Shown here: in pieces, positions 27,983 to 36,322 of the stretch
Layout of the letters: the number at the start of each line of letters is the position of its first letter
Numbering within the stretch: the first letter of the stretch is position 1
Translations under genes and position numbers: made by a program
Source: Agromyces mediolanus
Lineage (GTDB): Bacteria; Actinomycetota; Actinomycetes; Actinomycetales; Microbacteriaceae
Assembly: GCF_023715325.1 (NCBI RefSeq)
Contig: NZ_JAMBNX010000002.1
Coordinates: 310,001-374,000, forward strand
Direction of reading: 5' to 3'
Length of the DNA: 64,000 nt
The notes under the pieces: model-generated
What the model was told of the DNA's origin: nothing
What the model saw: the letters and a program-made list of their open reading frames with translations, nothing else
Database searches by the model: none

Positions 27983-29191
27983 GTGACTCGGCAACCCCCG
28001 ACGGATCCACGAATCCGTTCCCTCATCGATCTCGCACGCCGTCAGCAGTTGAGCCGCAGAACCCTGCTCGCCGGTGCCGGCGCCGGGGCAACTGCGCTCG
28101 CGCTCGCCGCGTGCCAGAGCGGACCCCGACCGAAACCGAAGCCCGCCGCAGACCGCTCCGACGGCGACCCGACGGTGCGCTGGGCCAACTGGGCCGCGTA
28201 CATCGACGAGGACGACGACGGCAACTATCCGACCCTCCAGGCCTTCACCGAGGCCACCGGAATCTCGGTCGACTATCAAGTCGCGGTCGACGACAACAAC
28301 ACCTACTACGGCAAGGTGAAGGATCAGCTCGCGCTCGGCCAGGACATCGGCTCCGACACCGTGTGCCTCACCGACTGGATGGTGGCTCGCTGGATCCGCT
28401 TCGGCTACACGCAGGAGCTCGACCACGCCAACATGCCGAACCTGGCGAACCTCAACCCCGCGCTCCGCGACCCCGATTTCGACCCCGGCCGTACGTTCTC
28501 GGTGCCGTGGCAGGGGGGCTTCGGCGGCATCTGCTGGAACAAGGAGGCGATCCCCGGCGGCATCACCCGGGTCTCCGACCTGTGGGACCCGTCCCTCAAG
28601 GGCCGGGTGGGCGTGCTCTCCGAAATGCGGGACACCATGGGCTGCATCATGCAGGACCTCGGCACCGATATCGCGGGCGACTGGGGCGACGACGAGTTCA
28701 CCGCGGCCATCGACGTGTTCCGCGAGCAGGTCGACCGCGGCCAGGTGCGCAACATCAAGGGCAACGCCTACCTCGAAGACCTGAAGTCCGGCGACACCCT
28801 CGCGGCGATCTGCTGGTCGGGCGACATCACCGTGATCAACGCGGAGGCCGGTGACAAATGGGAGTTCGCGCTCCCGGTCGGCGGCGGCACCCTGTGGAAC
28901 GACAACTTCCTCGTCCCCGTCGGGTCCCCGCGCAAGGCGAACGCGGAGCGCCTCATCGACTTCTACTACCAGCCCGAGATCGCGGCGGAGGTCGCCGCGT
29001 GGGTGAACTACATCACTCCGGTCGACGGAGCGAAGGAGGCCGCGATGGCCATCGACCCGGAGCTCGCCGAGAACCAACTCATCTTCCCGAACGCCGACAC
29101 GCTCGAGCAGGCCCACGTGTTCCGCGGGCTCACGGCGCGCGAGGAGCAGAAGTACCAGACCCAGTTCCAGTCGATCCTGTTGGGAGTGTGA
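27983..29191 (+). CDS. potD: spermidine/putrescine ABC transporter substrate-binding lipoprotein
   Basis: A 402-aa extracytoplasmic binding protein of the PotD/PotF family. The signal has a twin-arginine motif (SRRTLL, R25-R26) and a lipobox ending at C44 (ALAAC), so it is a Tat-exported lipoprotein. The mature part shows VRWANWAAYIDEDD, GSDTVCLTDWMVARWIR, PWQGGFGGICWNKEAI and CWSGDITVINAE, typical of polyamine binders. The GTG start has GAGAGGAA upstream. It leads the operon potD-potA-potB-potC. The usual polyamine-binding acidic residues are consistent, but the ligand is inferred from family. Confidence 0.92.
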   Translation: MTRQPPTDPRIRSLIDLARRQQLSRRTLLAGAGAGATALALAACQSGPRPKPKPAADRSDGDPTVRWANWAAYIDEDDDGNYPTLQAFTEATGISVDYQVAVDDNNTYYGKVKDQLALGQDIGSDTVCLTDWMVARWIRFGYTQELDHANMPNLANLNPALRDPDFDPGRTFSVPWQGGFGGICWNKEAIPGGITRVSDLWDPSLKGRVGVLSEMRDTMGCIMQDLGTDIAGDWGDDEFTAAIDVFREQVDRGQVRNIKGNAYLEDLKSGDTLAAICWSGDITVINAEAGDKWEFALPVGGGTLWNDNFLVPVGSPRKANAERLIDFYYQPEIAAEVAAWVNYITPVDGAKEAAMAIDPELAENQLIFPNADTLEQAHVFRGLTAREEQKYQTQFQSILLGV

Positions 29192-29193
29192 CC

Positions 29194-30390
29194 ATGGCGA
29201 TGCGCGAATTCGCCGAGCGAGGCGCGGACCTCGAACTCGTCGGCATCCATAAGCGGTTCCCCGGCTTCACCGCCATCGAGGAGCTCGACCTCACGATCCC
29301 GGCGGGGTCGTTCTTCGCCCTGCTGGGGCCGTCCGGCTGCGGCAAGACGACGACGCTCCGCCTCGTCGCCGGGCTCGACGAGCCGACGAGCGGACGAATC
29401 CTGATCGGTGGCACCGACGTCACCGCCACACGCTCGCACGAGCGTCCGGTGAACACCGTCTTCCAGAGCTATGCGCTGTTCCCGCACATGACGATCCTCG
29501 AGAACGTCGCCTTCGGCCTACGTCGTCGTCGGATCGACGACCCGGTCGGGAAGGCGCACGAAGCGCTCCGCCTGGTCGAACTCGACCACATCGCGCAGCG
29601 CCGTCCGCAACAGCTCTCGGGCGGCCAGCAGCAGCGCGTCGCGCTCGCCCGGGCGATCGTGAACCGTCCTGCACTCCTCCTTCTCGACGAGCCGCTCGGC
29701 GCACTCGACCTGAAGCTCCGGCGGCAGATGCAGCTCGAGCTGAAGGCGATCCAGGAAGAGGTCGGGCTCACCTTCCTGCACGTCACGCACGACCAGGAGG
29801 AGGCCATGACCATGGCCGACACCGTCGCGGTCATGAACAAGGGTCGCATCGAGCAGATGGGTGCCCCCGAAGAGCTCTACGAACTGCCGAGGACCGCGTT
29901 CGTCGCGAACTTCCTCGGCCAGTCGAACCTGTTCACGGGGGACGTCGTGGGCGCCACGGACACGGCCGTCGCGGTCGATGCCGGGGGCTCGCGCATCGTC
30001 GTTCCGGCAGCTCGCGCGCAGCGGCACACCGGGCAGATCACCGTCGGCGTCCGACCGGAGAAGGTCGAGCTGCACCGCGATCAGCCACAGGCGGAGGCCG
30101 GTCGGAACCTGCTCGGCCCCGGCGTCGTGGTCGACGTCTCCTTCTCGGGCGTGAGCACCCAGTACATCGTCGAGATCCCCGGCGCGGGCCGTGTGCTCGT
30201 GTTCGCGCAGAACATCGGCTTCGGGCCCGCCGCGGCCGAGGGCGACCGCGTCTGGGTCAGCTGGGCGGTCGAGCACGGCTTCGGACTGGAAGACACTCCC
30301 GACGAAGCGCGGTTCCAGGCGGACGACTCCACGAGCTCCATCGCGGCTCAACACCGCGACGCGCTCGTGGCGGAGCTCGAGGAGCACTGA
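29194..30390 (+). CDS. potA: polyamine ABC transporter ATP-binding protein
   Basis: A 398-aa import ATPase. It has Walker A GPSGCGKTTT, Q-loop VFQSYALFPHM, signature LSGGQQQRVALARAI, Walker B LLLLDEPLGALD, H-loop HVTHDQEEAM, and a C-terminal TOBE domain (VGVRPEKVELH). It begins 2 bases after the potD stop, with GGGAGTG upstream. It would hydrolyse ATP at the inner face to drive uptake through PotB and PotC. Confidence 0.95.
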   Translation: MAMREFAERGADLELVGIHKRFPGFTAIEELDLTIPAGSFFALLGPSGCGKTTTLRLVAGLDEPTSGRILIGGTDVTATRSHERPVNTVFQSYALFPHMTILENVAFGLRRRRIDDPVGKAHEALRLVELDHIAQRRPQQLSGGQQQRVALARAIVNRPALLLLDEPLGALDLKLRRQMQLELKAIQEEVGLTFLHVTHDQEEAMTMADTVAVMNKGRIEQMGAPEELYELPRTAFVANFLGQSNLFTGDVVGATDTAVAVDAGGSRIVVPAARAQRHTGQITVGVRPEKVELHRDQPQAEAGRNLLGPGVVVDVSFSGVSTQYIVEIPGAGRVLVFAQNIGFGPAAAEGDRVWVSWAVEHGFGLEDTPDEARFQADDSTSSIAAQHRDALVAELEEH

Positions 30391-30391
30391 G

Positions 30392-31303
30392 GTGGCCTTC
30401 GCAGCCTTCGCCACCGCAGAGGCACAGCCCCAGGCGCCGAGGAAACGCAGCGCGATCGCCCTCGTGCTGCTCGCCCCCGGCATCGCCTACCTCGTGCTGT
30501 TCTTCCTCACCCCGCTCGTCTCGCTCCTCCTCACCTCTTTGCAGGTGCAGAGCGAGTTCGGCGACATCGGCGAGTTCGACTACGGCTTCAACTGGCAGAA
30601 CTACGTCGACGTCGTCACCGCCTACTGGCCGCACATCCTGCGTTCCTTCGGCTACGCGCTCGTGGCGACGATCCTCGCGCTCGTGATCAGCTACCCGATC
30701 GCGTACTTCATCGGCGTGAAGGCCCGCAGCAAGCCGCTCCTGCAGGGCATCCTGCTCGTGCTCGTCATCGCGCCGTTCTTCATCTCCTTCCTCCTGCGGA
30801 CGCTCGCCTGGAAGCAGGTGCTCTCGGACGAGTCGTTCATCATCACCTCGCTGAAGGCGCTGTCGCTGATGGCCCCCGACGCGCACTTCACGGGTACGCC
30901 GTTCGCGGTCATCTTCGGTCTGACGTACAACTTCATCCCGTTCATGACGCTGCCGCTGTACACGACCCTCGAGCGGCTGGACCTCCGGTACCTGGAGGCG
31001 GGTGGCGACCTTTACGCGAGCCCGGCGACGGTGTTCCGCAAGATCACCGTGCCGCTGTCGATGCCCGGCATCGTGGCGGGCACGCTGCTCACCTTCATCC
31101 CCGCGGCCGGTGACTACGTCAACGCCAGCCGGGACTTCCTCGGCGGGCCGGGCACGCAGATGATGGGCAATGTGATCGAGGCCAACTTCCTCGTGCTGCT
31201 GAACTATCCGGCGGCCGCGGCGCTCTCGATCATCCTGATGGCGGCGATCCTCGTGCTCGTCGGCATCTATGTGAAGCGGAGCGGAACGGAGGACCTGCTG
31301 TGA
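30392..31303 (+). CDS. potB: polyamine ABC transporter permease, PotB type
   Basis: The 303-aa membrane protein has six helices, starting with ALVLLAPGIAYLVLFFLTPL, and a periplasmic segment (FGDIGEFDYGFNWQNYVDVV) typical of PotB. The EAA loop, which contacts the ATPase, is LDLRYLEAGGDLYASPATVF. The GTG at 30392 starts one base after the potA stop (GAGGAGCACTGAG upstream). Its stop overlaps the potC start. Confidence 0.93.
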   Translation: MAFAAFATAEAQPQAPRKRSAIALVLLAPGIAYLVLFFLTPLVSLLLTSLQVQSEFGDIGEFDYGFNWQNYVDVVTAYWPHILRSFGYALVATILALVISYPIAYFIGVKARSKPLLQGILLVLVIAPFFISFLLRTLAWKQVLSDESFIITSLKALSLMAPDAHFTGTPFAVIFGLTYNFIPFMTLPLYTTLERLDLRYLEAGGDLYASPATVFRKITVPLSMPGIVAGTLLTFIPAAGDYVNASRDFLGGPGTQMMGNVIEANFLVLLNYPAAAALSIILMAAILVLVGIYVKRSGTEDLL

Positions 31304-32196
31304 GCGGTGAAGGACAGGCCGGGGCGGTCCTCGGCGGCCTCGCGGAGAGCGAGCAGCTCGAGCAGCGTACGCAGCCAGGGCGCGACCGGCCCAGGCGGGG
31401 GCTCGGCCGCTGGCTGCTGCCCACCTACGTGACGATCGCGTTCGCGTTCCTCATGATCCCGATCGTCTACACCTTCGTGTTCAGCTTCAACGACTCGGTT
31501 AAGTCGAACATCGCCTGGCGCGGGTTCACCTTCGACAAATGGCTGAATGTCTGCAACGTCGAGGGCGGTGCGGTCTGCCAGGCCTTCGGCAACAGCATCC
31601 TCATCGGCGTGGTCGCCACCGTGCTCGCGACCACGCTCGGCACGATGATCGCGATCGCCCTCGTCAGGTACCGCTTCCGCGCACGCTCCGCGATCAGCCT
31701 GCTGCTGTTCCTGCCGATGGCCACCCCCGAGGTGGTCCTCGGCGCCGGCCTCGCGGCGCAGTTCCTCGCGGTCGGCGTGCCGAAGGACATGGTGACGATC
31801 ATCCTGGCGCACACGATGTTCTGCATCAGCTTCGTCGTCGTCACTGTGAAAGCCCGTGTGGCGAGCCTCGATCCAGCCCTCGAGGAGGCGGGTCGCGATC
31901 TCTACGGTTCGCCGGCTCAGGTGTTCTGGCGGGTGACCTTCCCGCTGCTCATGCCCGGCATCCTCGCCGCGGCGCTCCTCTCCTTCGCCCTGAGCTTCGA
32001 CGACTTCATCATCACGAACTTCAACTCCGGTTCGGTGTCGACGTTCCCGAAGTACATCTACATCTCGGCCGCTCGCGGCATCCCGGCCGAGGCGAACGTC
32101 ATCGCCTCCGCGGTGTTCCTCTTCGCGATGATCCTCGTGATCACGGTGCAGGTGTCTCGCGCGGCCCGGGAGAAGCGCCTCGCCAAGCTGAGCTGA
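31300..32196 (+). CDS. potC: polyamine ABC transporter permease, PotC type
   Basis: A 298-aa permease with six membrane helices and the EAA loop LDPALEEAGRDLYGSPAQVF. The GTG overlaps the potB stop by 4 bases. The first ~35 residues are a hydrophilic Arg/Glu/Gln-rich extension not found in E. coli PotC. The stop codon is embedded in the AGCTG pentamer repeat (32186-32210). Transcription probably ends at the GC hairpin 32247-32277. Confidence 0.93.
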   Translation: MSGEGQAGAVLGGLAESEQLEQRTQPGRDRPRRGLGRWLLPTYVTIAFAFLMIPIVYTFVFSFNDSVKSNIAWRGFTFDKWLNVCNVEGGAVCQAFGNSILIGVVATVLATTLGTMIAIALVRYRFRARSAISLLLFLPMATPEVVLGAGLAAQFLAVGVPKDMVTIILAHTMFCISFVVVTVKARVASLDPALEEAGRDLYGSPAQVFWRVTFPLLMPGILAAALLSFALSFDDFIITNFNSGSVSTFPKYIYISAARGIPAEANVIASAVFLFAMILVITVQVSRAAREKRLAKLS

Positions 32197-32210
32197 GCTG
32201 AGCTGAGCTG
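32186..32210. repeat. (AGCTG)5 repeat across the potC stop
   Basis: Five tandem AGCTG units run through the last codons and the TGA (32194-32196) of potC into the downstream region. Changes in copy number by slippage would alter the C-terminus of PotC only slightly because the stop lies in the second unit. Confidence 0.85.
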
Positions 32211-32246
32211 AGCTCGGCTGGGCTCGGCCGGCTGAACCGTGCCGGA

Positions 32247-32277
32247 TCCGGGCGGGCGCTCCGAACGCCCGCCCGGA
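32247..32277. terminator. GC-rich hairpin between potC and the asparaginase gene
   Basis: Arms 32247-32258 and 32266-32277 pair perfectly over 12 bp around a 7-base loop. It separates the convergent pot operon and gabT-asparaginase transcripts and could serve both. Confidence 0.8.
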
Positions 32278-32331
32278 ACGCCCGCCCGGAAGATCCGCTC
32301 GGAGCGACCGGGACGAAACGCCCGCCCGGAA
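32265..32331. repeat. three copies of ACGCCCGCCCGGAA
   Basis: The 14-base unit occurs at 32265-32278, 32278-32291 (sharing one base) and 32318-32331. The first forms the right arm of the terminator, so duplication of the arm gives alternative stems with the single left arm at 32247. Confidence 0.8.
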
Positions 32332-32355
32332 CCCCCGGCCGGAACGACGAACGAG

Positions 32356-33345
32356 CTAGACGGTCGCGCGGATCTCGCCGACGGGGCGGTCGCCGCCCAT
32401 CACCCAGAGGTCGAGTTCGGCGCGGGCGAGGTCGACGTCGTCGTGGTCGAGCGCCTTCGCATCGGCGAGCAGCCGGAGCGCGACGATCGTCGACGCGCGG
32501 GACGATCCGTCGAGCACCTTCAACGCCACAGTCGTGCCGTTCGGAGCGGTCATCACCATCACGCCCTCCGCGCCGAACTTCGCGAAGACTCCGAGCCGCT
32601 CGATCGCCACGGTATCGGGTTGCCCCGGGCCGGCGACCGCCCACGGGTGGGCCCGAGCCGCTTCAGCCAGCTCCGCGGCCTCGCGGTACAGGGCGAACGG
32701 CGAGCTGGTCTGGGCGGTCGTGATCTTCTGGATGCCGCGGGCCAGTCCGGTGAGGCTGATCGCGTGCACCGGGGCGCCGCAGCCGTCGACGGCGCTCGCG
32801 GCCGGGCGCTCGCCGGTCAATCGTTCCAGGACGTCGAGGATCTTCCTCTGCAGCGGATGCTCCGAGGAGAGGTAGCCCTCGACCGGCCAGCCGTTCTGCA
32901 CGCAGGCGAGCAGCATGGCCGCGTGCTTGCCCGAGCAGGTCATGAAGACGCGCTCCGCGGTGCCGCCGGCACGGAGCAGCTGTTCGCGCGCCGCCCGGTC
33001 GCCGGGAAGTGCGGGCGGGCAGCCGAGCGCGGATCCGCTGAGCCCCTCTCGGTCGAGCAGCCCCTTCACGAGCGCCACGTGGGCCGCCGTGCCGGAGTGG
33101 CTCGCCATGGCGATGGCGGCATCCTCTCCGCGGAGGACGACGCCGGAGGTCATCACCGCGACCGCCTGGAACGGCTTCAGCGCGGAGCGCGGGAAGACCG
33201 GCGTGCGCACGTCGCCCAGGCTGCGAAGCACCTCGCCCTCCGGGGTGAGCACGATGGCGGAGCCGGCGTGCCTGGACTCGATGAAACCACTGCGTTCGAC
33301 CACTGCGAGCTCGACGGAATCGGCGATGCTGAAGGTGCCGGCCAT
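32356..33345 (-). CDS. L-asparaginase, type II-like (Asparaginase_II family)
   Basis: A 329-aa protein of the family found in actinobacteria and rhizobia (Pfam Asparaginase_II, unrelated to E. coli AnsB). Recognisable segments are ELAVVERSGFIESRHAG, FPRSALKPFQA, ASHSGTAAHV, CSGKHAAMLLAC and DGCGAPVHAISLTGLA. The conserved SGKHA and CGAP loops carry probable catalytic residues. It should release ammonia and aspartate from asparagine. The ATG at 33345 shares one base with the gabT stop, indicating coupling. Confidence 0.9.
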   Translation of the reverse strand: MAGTFSIADSVELAVVERSGFIESRHAGSAIVLTPEGEVLRSLGDVRTPVFPRSALKPFQAVAVMTSGVVLRGEDAAIAMASHSGTAAHVALVKGLLDREGLSGSALGCPPALPGDRAAREQLLRAGGTAERVFMTCSGKHAAMLLACVQNGWPVEGYLSSEHPLQRKILDVLERLTGERPAASAVDGCGAPVHAISLTGLARGIQKITTAQTSSPFALYREAAELAEAARAHPWAVAGPGQPDTVAIERLGVFAKFGAEGVMVMTAPNGTTVALKVLDGSSRASTIVALRLLADAKALDHDDVDLARAELDLWVMGGDRPVGEIRATV

Positions 33346-34703
33346 CAGCCGAGCGTCGCGAGGCCGGACTCGAGCACGCCGAGCGCATCCGCGATGAGCT
33401 CGTCGGTCACGGCGAGGCTCGGCAGGAAGCGGAGCACATTGCCGTAAGTGCCGGCGTTCAGCAGCAGCACGCCCTGCTGGGCCGCGTGCGCGATGAGCGT
33501 CGCGACCGCCTCGGGGTACGGCTCCTTCGTGGTGTCGCGGGTGCCGGGGCGCACGAGCTCGATCGCGATCATCGCGCCCTTGCCGCGGATGTCGCCGATC
33601 ACGTCGAAGCGCTCGGCGAGCGAGCGGAGCCCCGCGGTGAGGCTGGCCTCGATTCGGCGGGCCTCGGCGAGGAGCTCGTCCTCCTCGATCGCCTCGAACA
33701 CGGCGACGGCCGCCGCGCAGGCGACCGGGTTGCCGCCGAAGGTGCCGCCGAGGCCGCCGGGCTGGGCGGCGTCCATGATCTCGGCGCGCCCCGTGACGGC
33801 CGCGAGCGGCAGGCCACCGGCGATGCCCTTGGCCGACAGCACGAGGTCGGGCTCCCAGCCGAGCTGCTCGCTCGCGAAGTAGCTGCCGCTGCGGGCCATG
33901 CCCGACTGGATCTCGTCGGCGATCATGACGACGCCGTGCTCGGTGCACCAGGCCTGCAGCGCGGGCAGGAAGCCCTCGGCGGGCACCATGAAGCCGCCCT
34001 CGCCCTGGATGGGCTCGACCACGAGGCAGGCGAGGTCTGCGGCGCCCACGACCTTCTCGAGGTAGGCGATCGTGCGCGCTGCCGCCTGCTCGCCCGTGAG
34101 CCCGTCACGGTACGGGTAGGAGTTCGGCGCGTGGTACACGTCGCCCGCGAGCGGGCCGAAGCCCGAGGCGTAGGGGTGGGCCTTGTAGTTCATGGCCATC
34201 GTGAGGTTGGTGCGCCCGTGGTACGCGTGGTCGAGCACCGCGACGCCGCGGCGACCCGTGAACTTGCGTGCGATCTTCACCCCGTTCTCGACGGCCTCGG
34301 CCCCCGAGTTCACGAGCACGGACTTCTTCGCCCAGTCGCCAGGGGTGTGCTCGGCGAGGAGCTCGGCGACGCGCACGTACTCCTCGTACGGCGTGACCGT
34401 GAAGAGCGTGTGGGTGACGTCGTGGAGCTGCGCCGTCGCCGCCTCGACGACGTGCCGTTCGGTGTGGCCGACCGTCGTCACGCCGATGCCGCCGCCGAAG
34501 TCGACGAAGCGGTTGCCGTCGACGTCGACGAGGATCGCGCCGCTCGCGCGCTCGATGTAGACCGGCAGGGCGCTGGACACGCCCGCGGAGACGACCGCGG
34601 TGCGTCGCTCGTGCAGCGCGATCGACTTCGGGCCGGGAACGGCCGTGACGAGCTGGCGCTGCTGCGGCACCGTGTACGAGGGTGCGATCTGGGTCTCAGT
34701 CAT
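33345..34703 (-). CDS. gabT: 4-aminobutyrate aminotransferase
   Basis: GabT converts GABA and 2-oxoglutarate to succinate semialdehyde and glutamate, the middle step of putrescine degradation via GABA. The 452-aa protein has the PLP lysine K292 (LSAKGIAGGLPL), D263 (IADEIQSGMAR), phosphate cup NSGAEAVENGVK and HAYHGRTNLTMAMN. TAAGCT lies 9 bases before the ATG on the minus strand. Coupling to an asparaginase gene and the opposing polyamine importer suggests a nitrogen-scavenging locus. No gabD is present in the window. Confidence 0.95.
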   Translation of the reverse strand: MTETQIAPSYTVPQQRQLVTAVPGPKSIALHERRTAVVSAGVSSALPVYIERASGAILVDVDGNRFVDFGGGIGVTTVGHTERHVVEAATAQLHDVTHTLFTVTPYEEYVRVAELLAEHTPGDWAKKSVLVNSGAEAVENGVKIARKFTGRRGVAVLDHAYHGRTNLTMAMNYKAHPYASGFGPLAGDVYHAPNSYPYRDGLTGEQAAARTIAYLEKVVGAADLACLVVEPIQGEGGFMVPAEGFLPALQAWCTEHGVVMIADEIQSGMARSGSYFASEQLGWEPDLVLSAKGIAGGLPLAAVTGRAEIMDAAQPGGLGGTFGGNPVACAAAVAVFEAIEEDELLAEARRIEASLTAGLRSLAERFDVIGDIRGKGAMIAIELVRPGTRDTTKEPYPEAVATLIAHAAQQGVLLLNAGTYGNVLRFLPSLAVTDELIADALGVLESGLATLG

Positions 34704-34808
34704 GATGCGCCCAGCTTATCCCCGAGGCAGAATCGTGTGGGCGGTCGATCCGGCCGCCGGCCCGGACGGCGCAGCGCGCGGGCCGCGGGAGGGTCGGATG
34801 GAGGCGAG

Positions 34809-35291
34809 ATGCTGGGCGAACACCACTACGAGGTCGAGGTCGAGTGGACGGGCAATCTGGGCACCGGCACGAGCGGGTACCGCGCGTACTCGCGTCGGCA
34901 CGTCGTGCGCGCACCGGGCAAGGAGCACGGGGTCGCGGGTTCCGCGGACCGCACCTTCCACGGCGATCGCGAGCGCTGGAACCCCGAGGAGCTGCTGCTC
35001 GCGGCGCTCAGCCAGTGCCACATGCTGTCGTATCTGCACGTCGCGACGAATCACGGCGTGGTCGTGCTCGGCTACGAGGACGCCGCGACGGGCACGATGA
35101 GCGAGGACGGACGCGGGGGCGGGGCCTTCGTCGCCGCGACGCTGCGTCCGAGGGTCACTGTGGCGGACCCGGCGATGGCCGAGCTCGCGCAGCAGCTGCA
35201 TACGGAGGCATCCGAGAAGTGCTTCATCGCGGCATCCGTCTCCTTCCCGGTCGGCCACGAACCGACCGTCGTGGTCGCCGGGGCCGACTGA
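34809..35291 (+). CDS. OsmC family protein
   Basis: A 160-aa protein of the OsmC/Ohr superfamily, thiol-dependent peroxidases that reduce organic hydroperoxides. The two redox cysteines are in LLAALSQCHMLSYLH (C70) and EASEKCFIAASVSFPV. The N-terminal HHYEVEVEWTGNLGTGTSGYR is typical of a YhfA/OsmC subgroup. The ATG at 34809 has GGAGGCGAG immediately upstream. It is a single gene, divergent from gabT and convergent with the lipoprotein gene. Confidence 0.88.
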   Translation: MLGEHHYEVEVEWTGNLGTGTSGYRAYSRRHVVRAPGKEHGVAGSADRTFHGDRERWNPEELLLAALSQCHMLSYLHVATNHGVVVLGYEDAATGTMSEDGRGGGAFVAATLRPRVTVADPAMAELAQQLHTEASEKCFIAASVSFPVGHEPTVVVAGAD

Positions 35292-35304
35292 GTCGGCAGT
35301 GGGG

Positions 35305-36219
35305 TCAGTCCTCGCGCGGCGGCGCGGTCGGGATGCCGGGCGTCGGGCAGACCTGCCCGTCGACGAGCCGGCTGCACGGCGGCAGGAAGCCCGGGTAGCG
35401 TTCGCTCGTCGGGTCGCCGAACCAGCGGTTCCACAGCAGCCAGAAGTTCAGGTTGCCCCAGGCGGAGCAGCCGTCGCCGCCCGCGTCCGCCGAGACCAGC
35501 GCGGCCTCGTTCGGCTGGTACGGCGTGTAGTTGTAGAGGTTCGCCGTCGCCTGGTTCCGGATCAGCACGGTGCTACCGCCACAGGCGGCGTCCGGGTTGT
35601 ACGAGACCGGGACCGCACCGATGCGGTACTGCCGGTCGGGCTGCTGCGTGTACTGGCGGAACTGCCACGCGGCGTTGTACACCTGGTTGAAGAAGCCGAA
35701 GTACTTCACGTCGCAATCGGCGGTGTCCGGGCAGGCGTACCCGGTCGCCCGAAGGTAGCCGTGCTCGCTCGGGCGCGTGAGCAGCGACTGCTCCTTCTGC
35801 AGCAGGACGAGCAGCGTCTTCGGGCTCACCCCGCACGCGACCGCGGTCTTCGCAATGATGCGGCTCGCGCGCTCCTTCACCCCGCCGCGGTACTCGGCGC
35901 AATGCCCCGGACCCACGGCGGGCTGCGTCTCGGTCGTCTGCCGGTAGTCGGCGAGGCAGCTGATGCCGGCATCGGGGCGGCAGGGGAGCGCCTCGAGGAA
36001 GTCCTGGATCTGGTCCTCGTCGAGCGCCGTCGAGTCGAAGAAGCTGTCGTCGCTGACGATCAGCCCCGGATCGAAGCCGCTCGTGTCGACCTCGTCGATC
36101 TGCTCCGGATTCGCGCGGACCGTCGCGGCGGGGTCGGCGGTCGGAGCGCAGGCCGTGAGCAGCACGACGACGCCCGCGGCGATCGCGGCGAGGGCGGAGA
36201 GCGGTCGGAGGCTGGTCAC
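35305..36219 (-). CDS. secreted lipoprotein of unknown function, possible lysozyme-like domain
   Basis: A 304-aa lipoprotein: signal VTSLRPLSALAAIAAGVVVLLTAC is summarised by a hydrophobic core and lipobox LLTAC with C24. The mature part has eight or more cysteines and segments such as GVSPKTLLVLLQKEQSLLT, HGYLRATGYACPD, VKYFGFFNQVYNAAWQFRQY and NLYNYTPYQPN. The KTLLVLLQKEQSL helix resembles the catalytic-glutamate helix of lysozyme or transglycosylase folds; many actinobacterial homologues are labelled hemagglutinin or hypothetical. GTG 36219 is chosen since TAGCGT lies 7 bases before it and the signal peptide then has normal length. Enzyme activity is an inference. Confidence 0.75.
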   Translation of the reverse strand: MTSLRPLSALAAIAAGVVVLLTACAPTADPAATVRANPEQIDEVDTSGFDPGLIVSDDSFFDSTALDEDQIQDFLEALPCRPDAGISCLADYRQTTETQPAVGPGHCAEYRGGVKERASRIIAKTAVACGVSPKTLLVLLQKEQSLLTRPSEHGYLRATGYACPDTADCDVKYFGFFNQVYNAAWQFRQYTQQPDRQYRIGAVPVSYNPDAACGGSTVLIRNQATANLYNYTPYQPNEAALVSADAGGDGCSAWGNLNFWLLWNRWFGDPTSERYPGFLPPCSRLVDGQVCPTPGIPTAPPRED

Positions 36220-36226
36220 CCGCTCG

Positions 36227-36232
36227 ACGCTA
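36227..36232 (-). promoter_or_regulatory. -10 element of the lipoprotein gene, leaderless geometry
   Basis: TAGCGT on the minus strand lies 7 bases before the GTG at 36219. Confidence 0.5.
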
Positions 36233-36268
36233 GCGGGTGTGGGTGCCAAGCCGCTGAGAAGCGCCGGA

Positions 36269-36318
36269 GCGTCGCGGGGTGCACCGCGCAGTAGGCGTCG
36301 CGGGGTGCACCGCGCAGT
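36269..36318. repeat. tandem duplication, 26-bp period
   Basis: GCGTCGCGGGGTGCACCGCG and the next four bases CAGT occur at 36269-36292 and again at 36295-36318. The duplication fills the gap between the plsC stop and the lipoprotein promoter and includes the palindrome GGTGCACC in each copy. Confidence 0.85.
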
Positions 36319-36322
36319 GGGC

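Noticed and set aside
32356..33948. Longer N-terminus for the asparaginase
   Set aside because: The frame upstream of 33345 runs antisense-shadow through gabT coding sequence; the family starts at MAGTFSIADS and the ATG overlaps the gabT stop.
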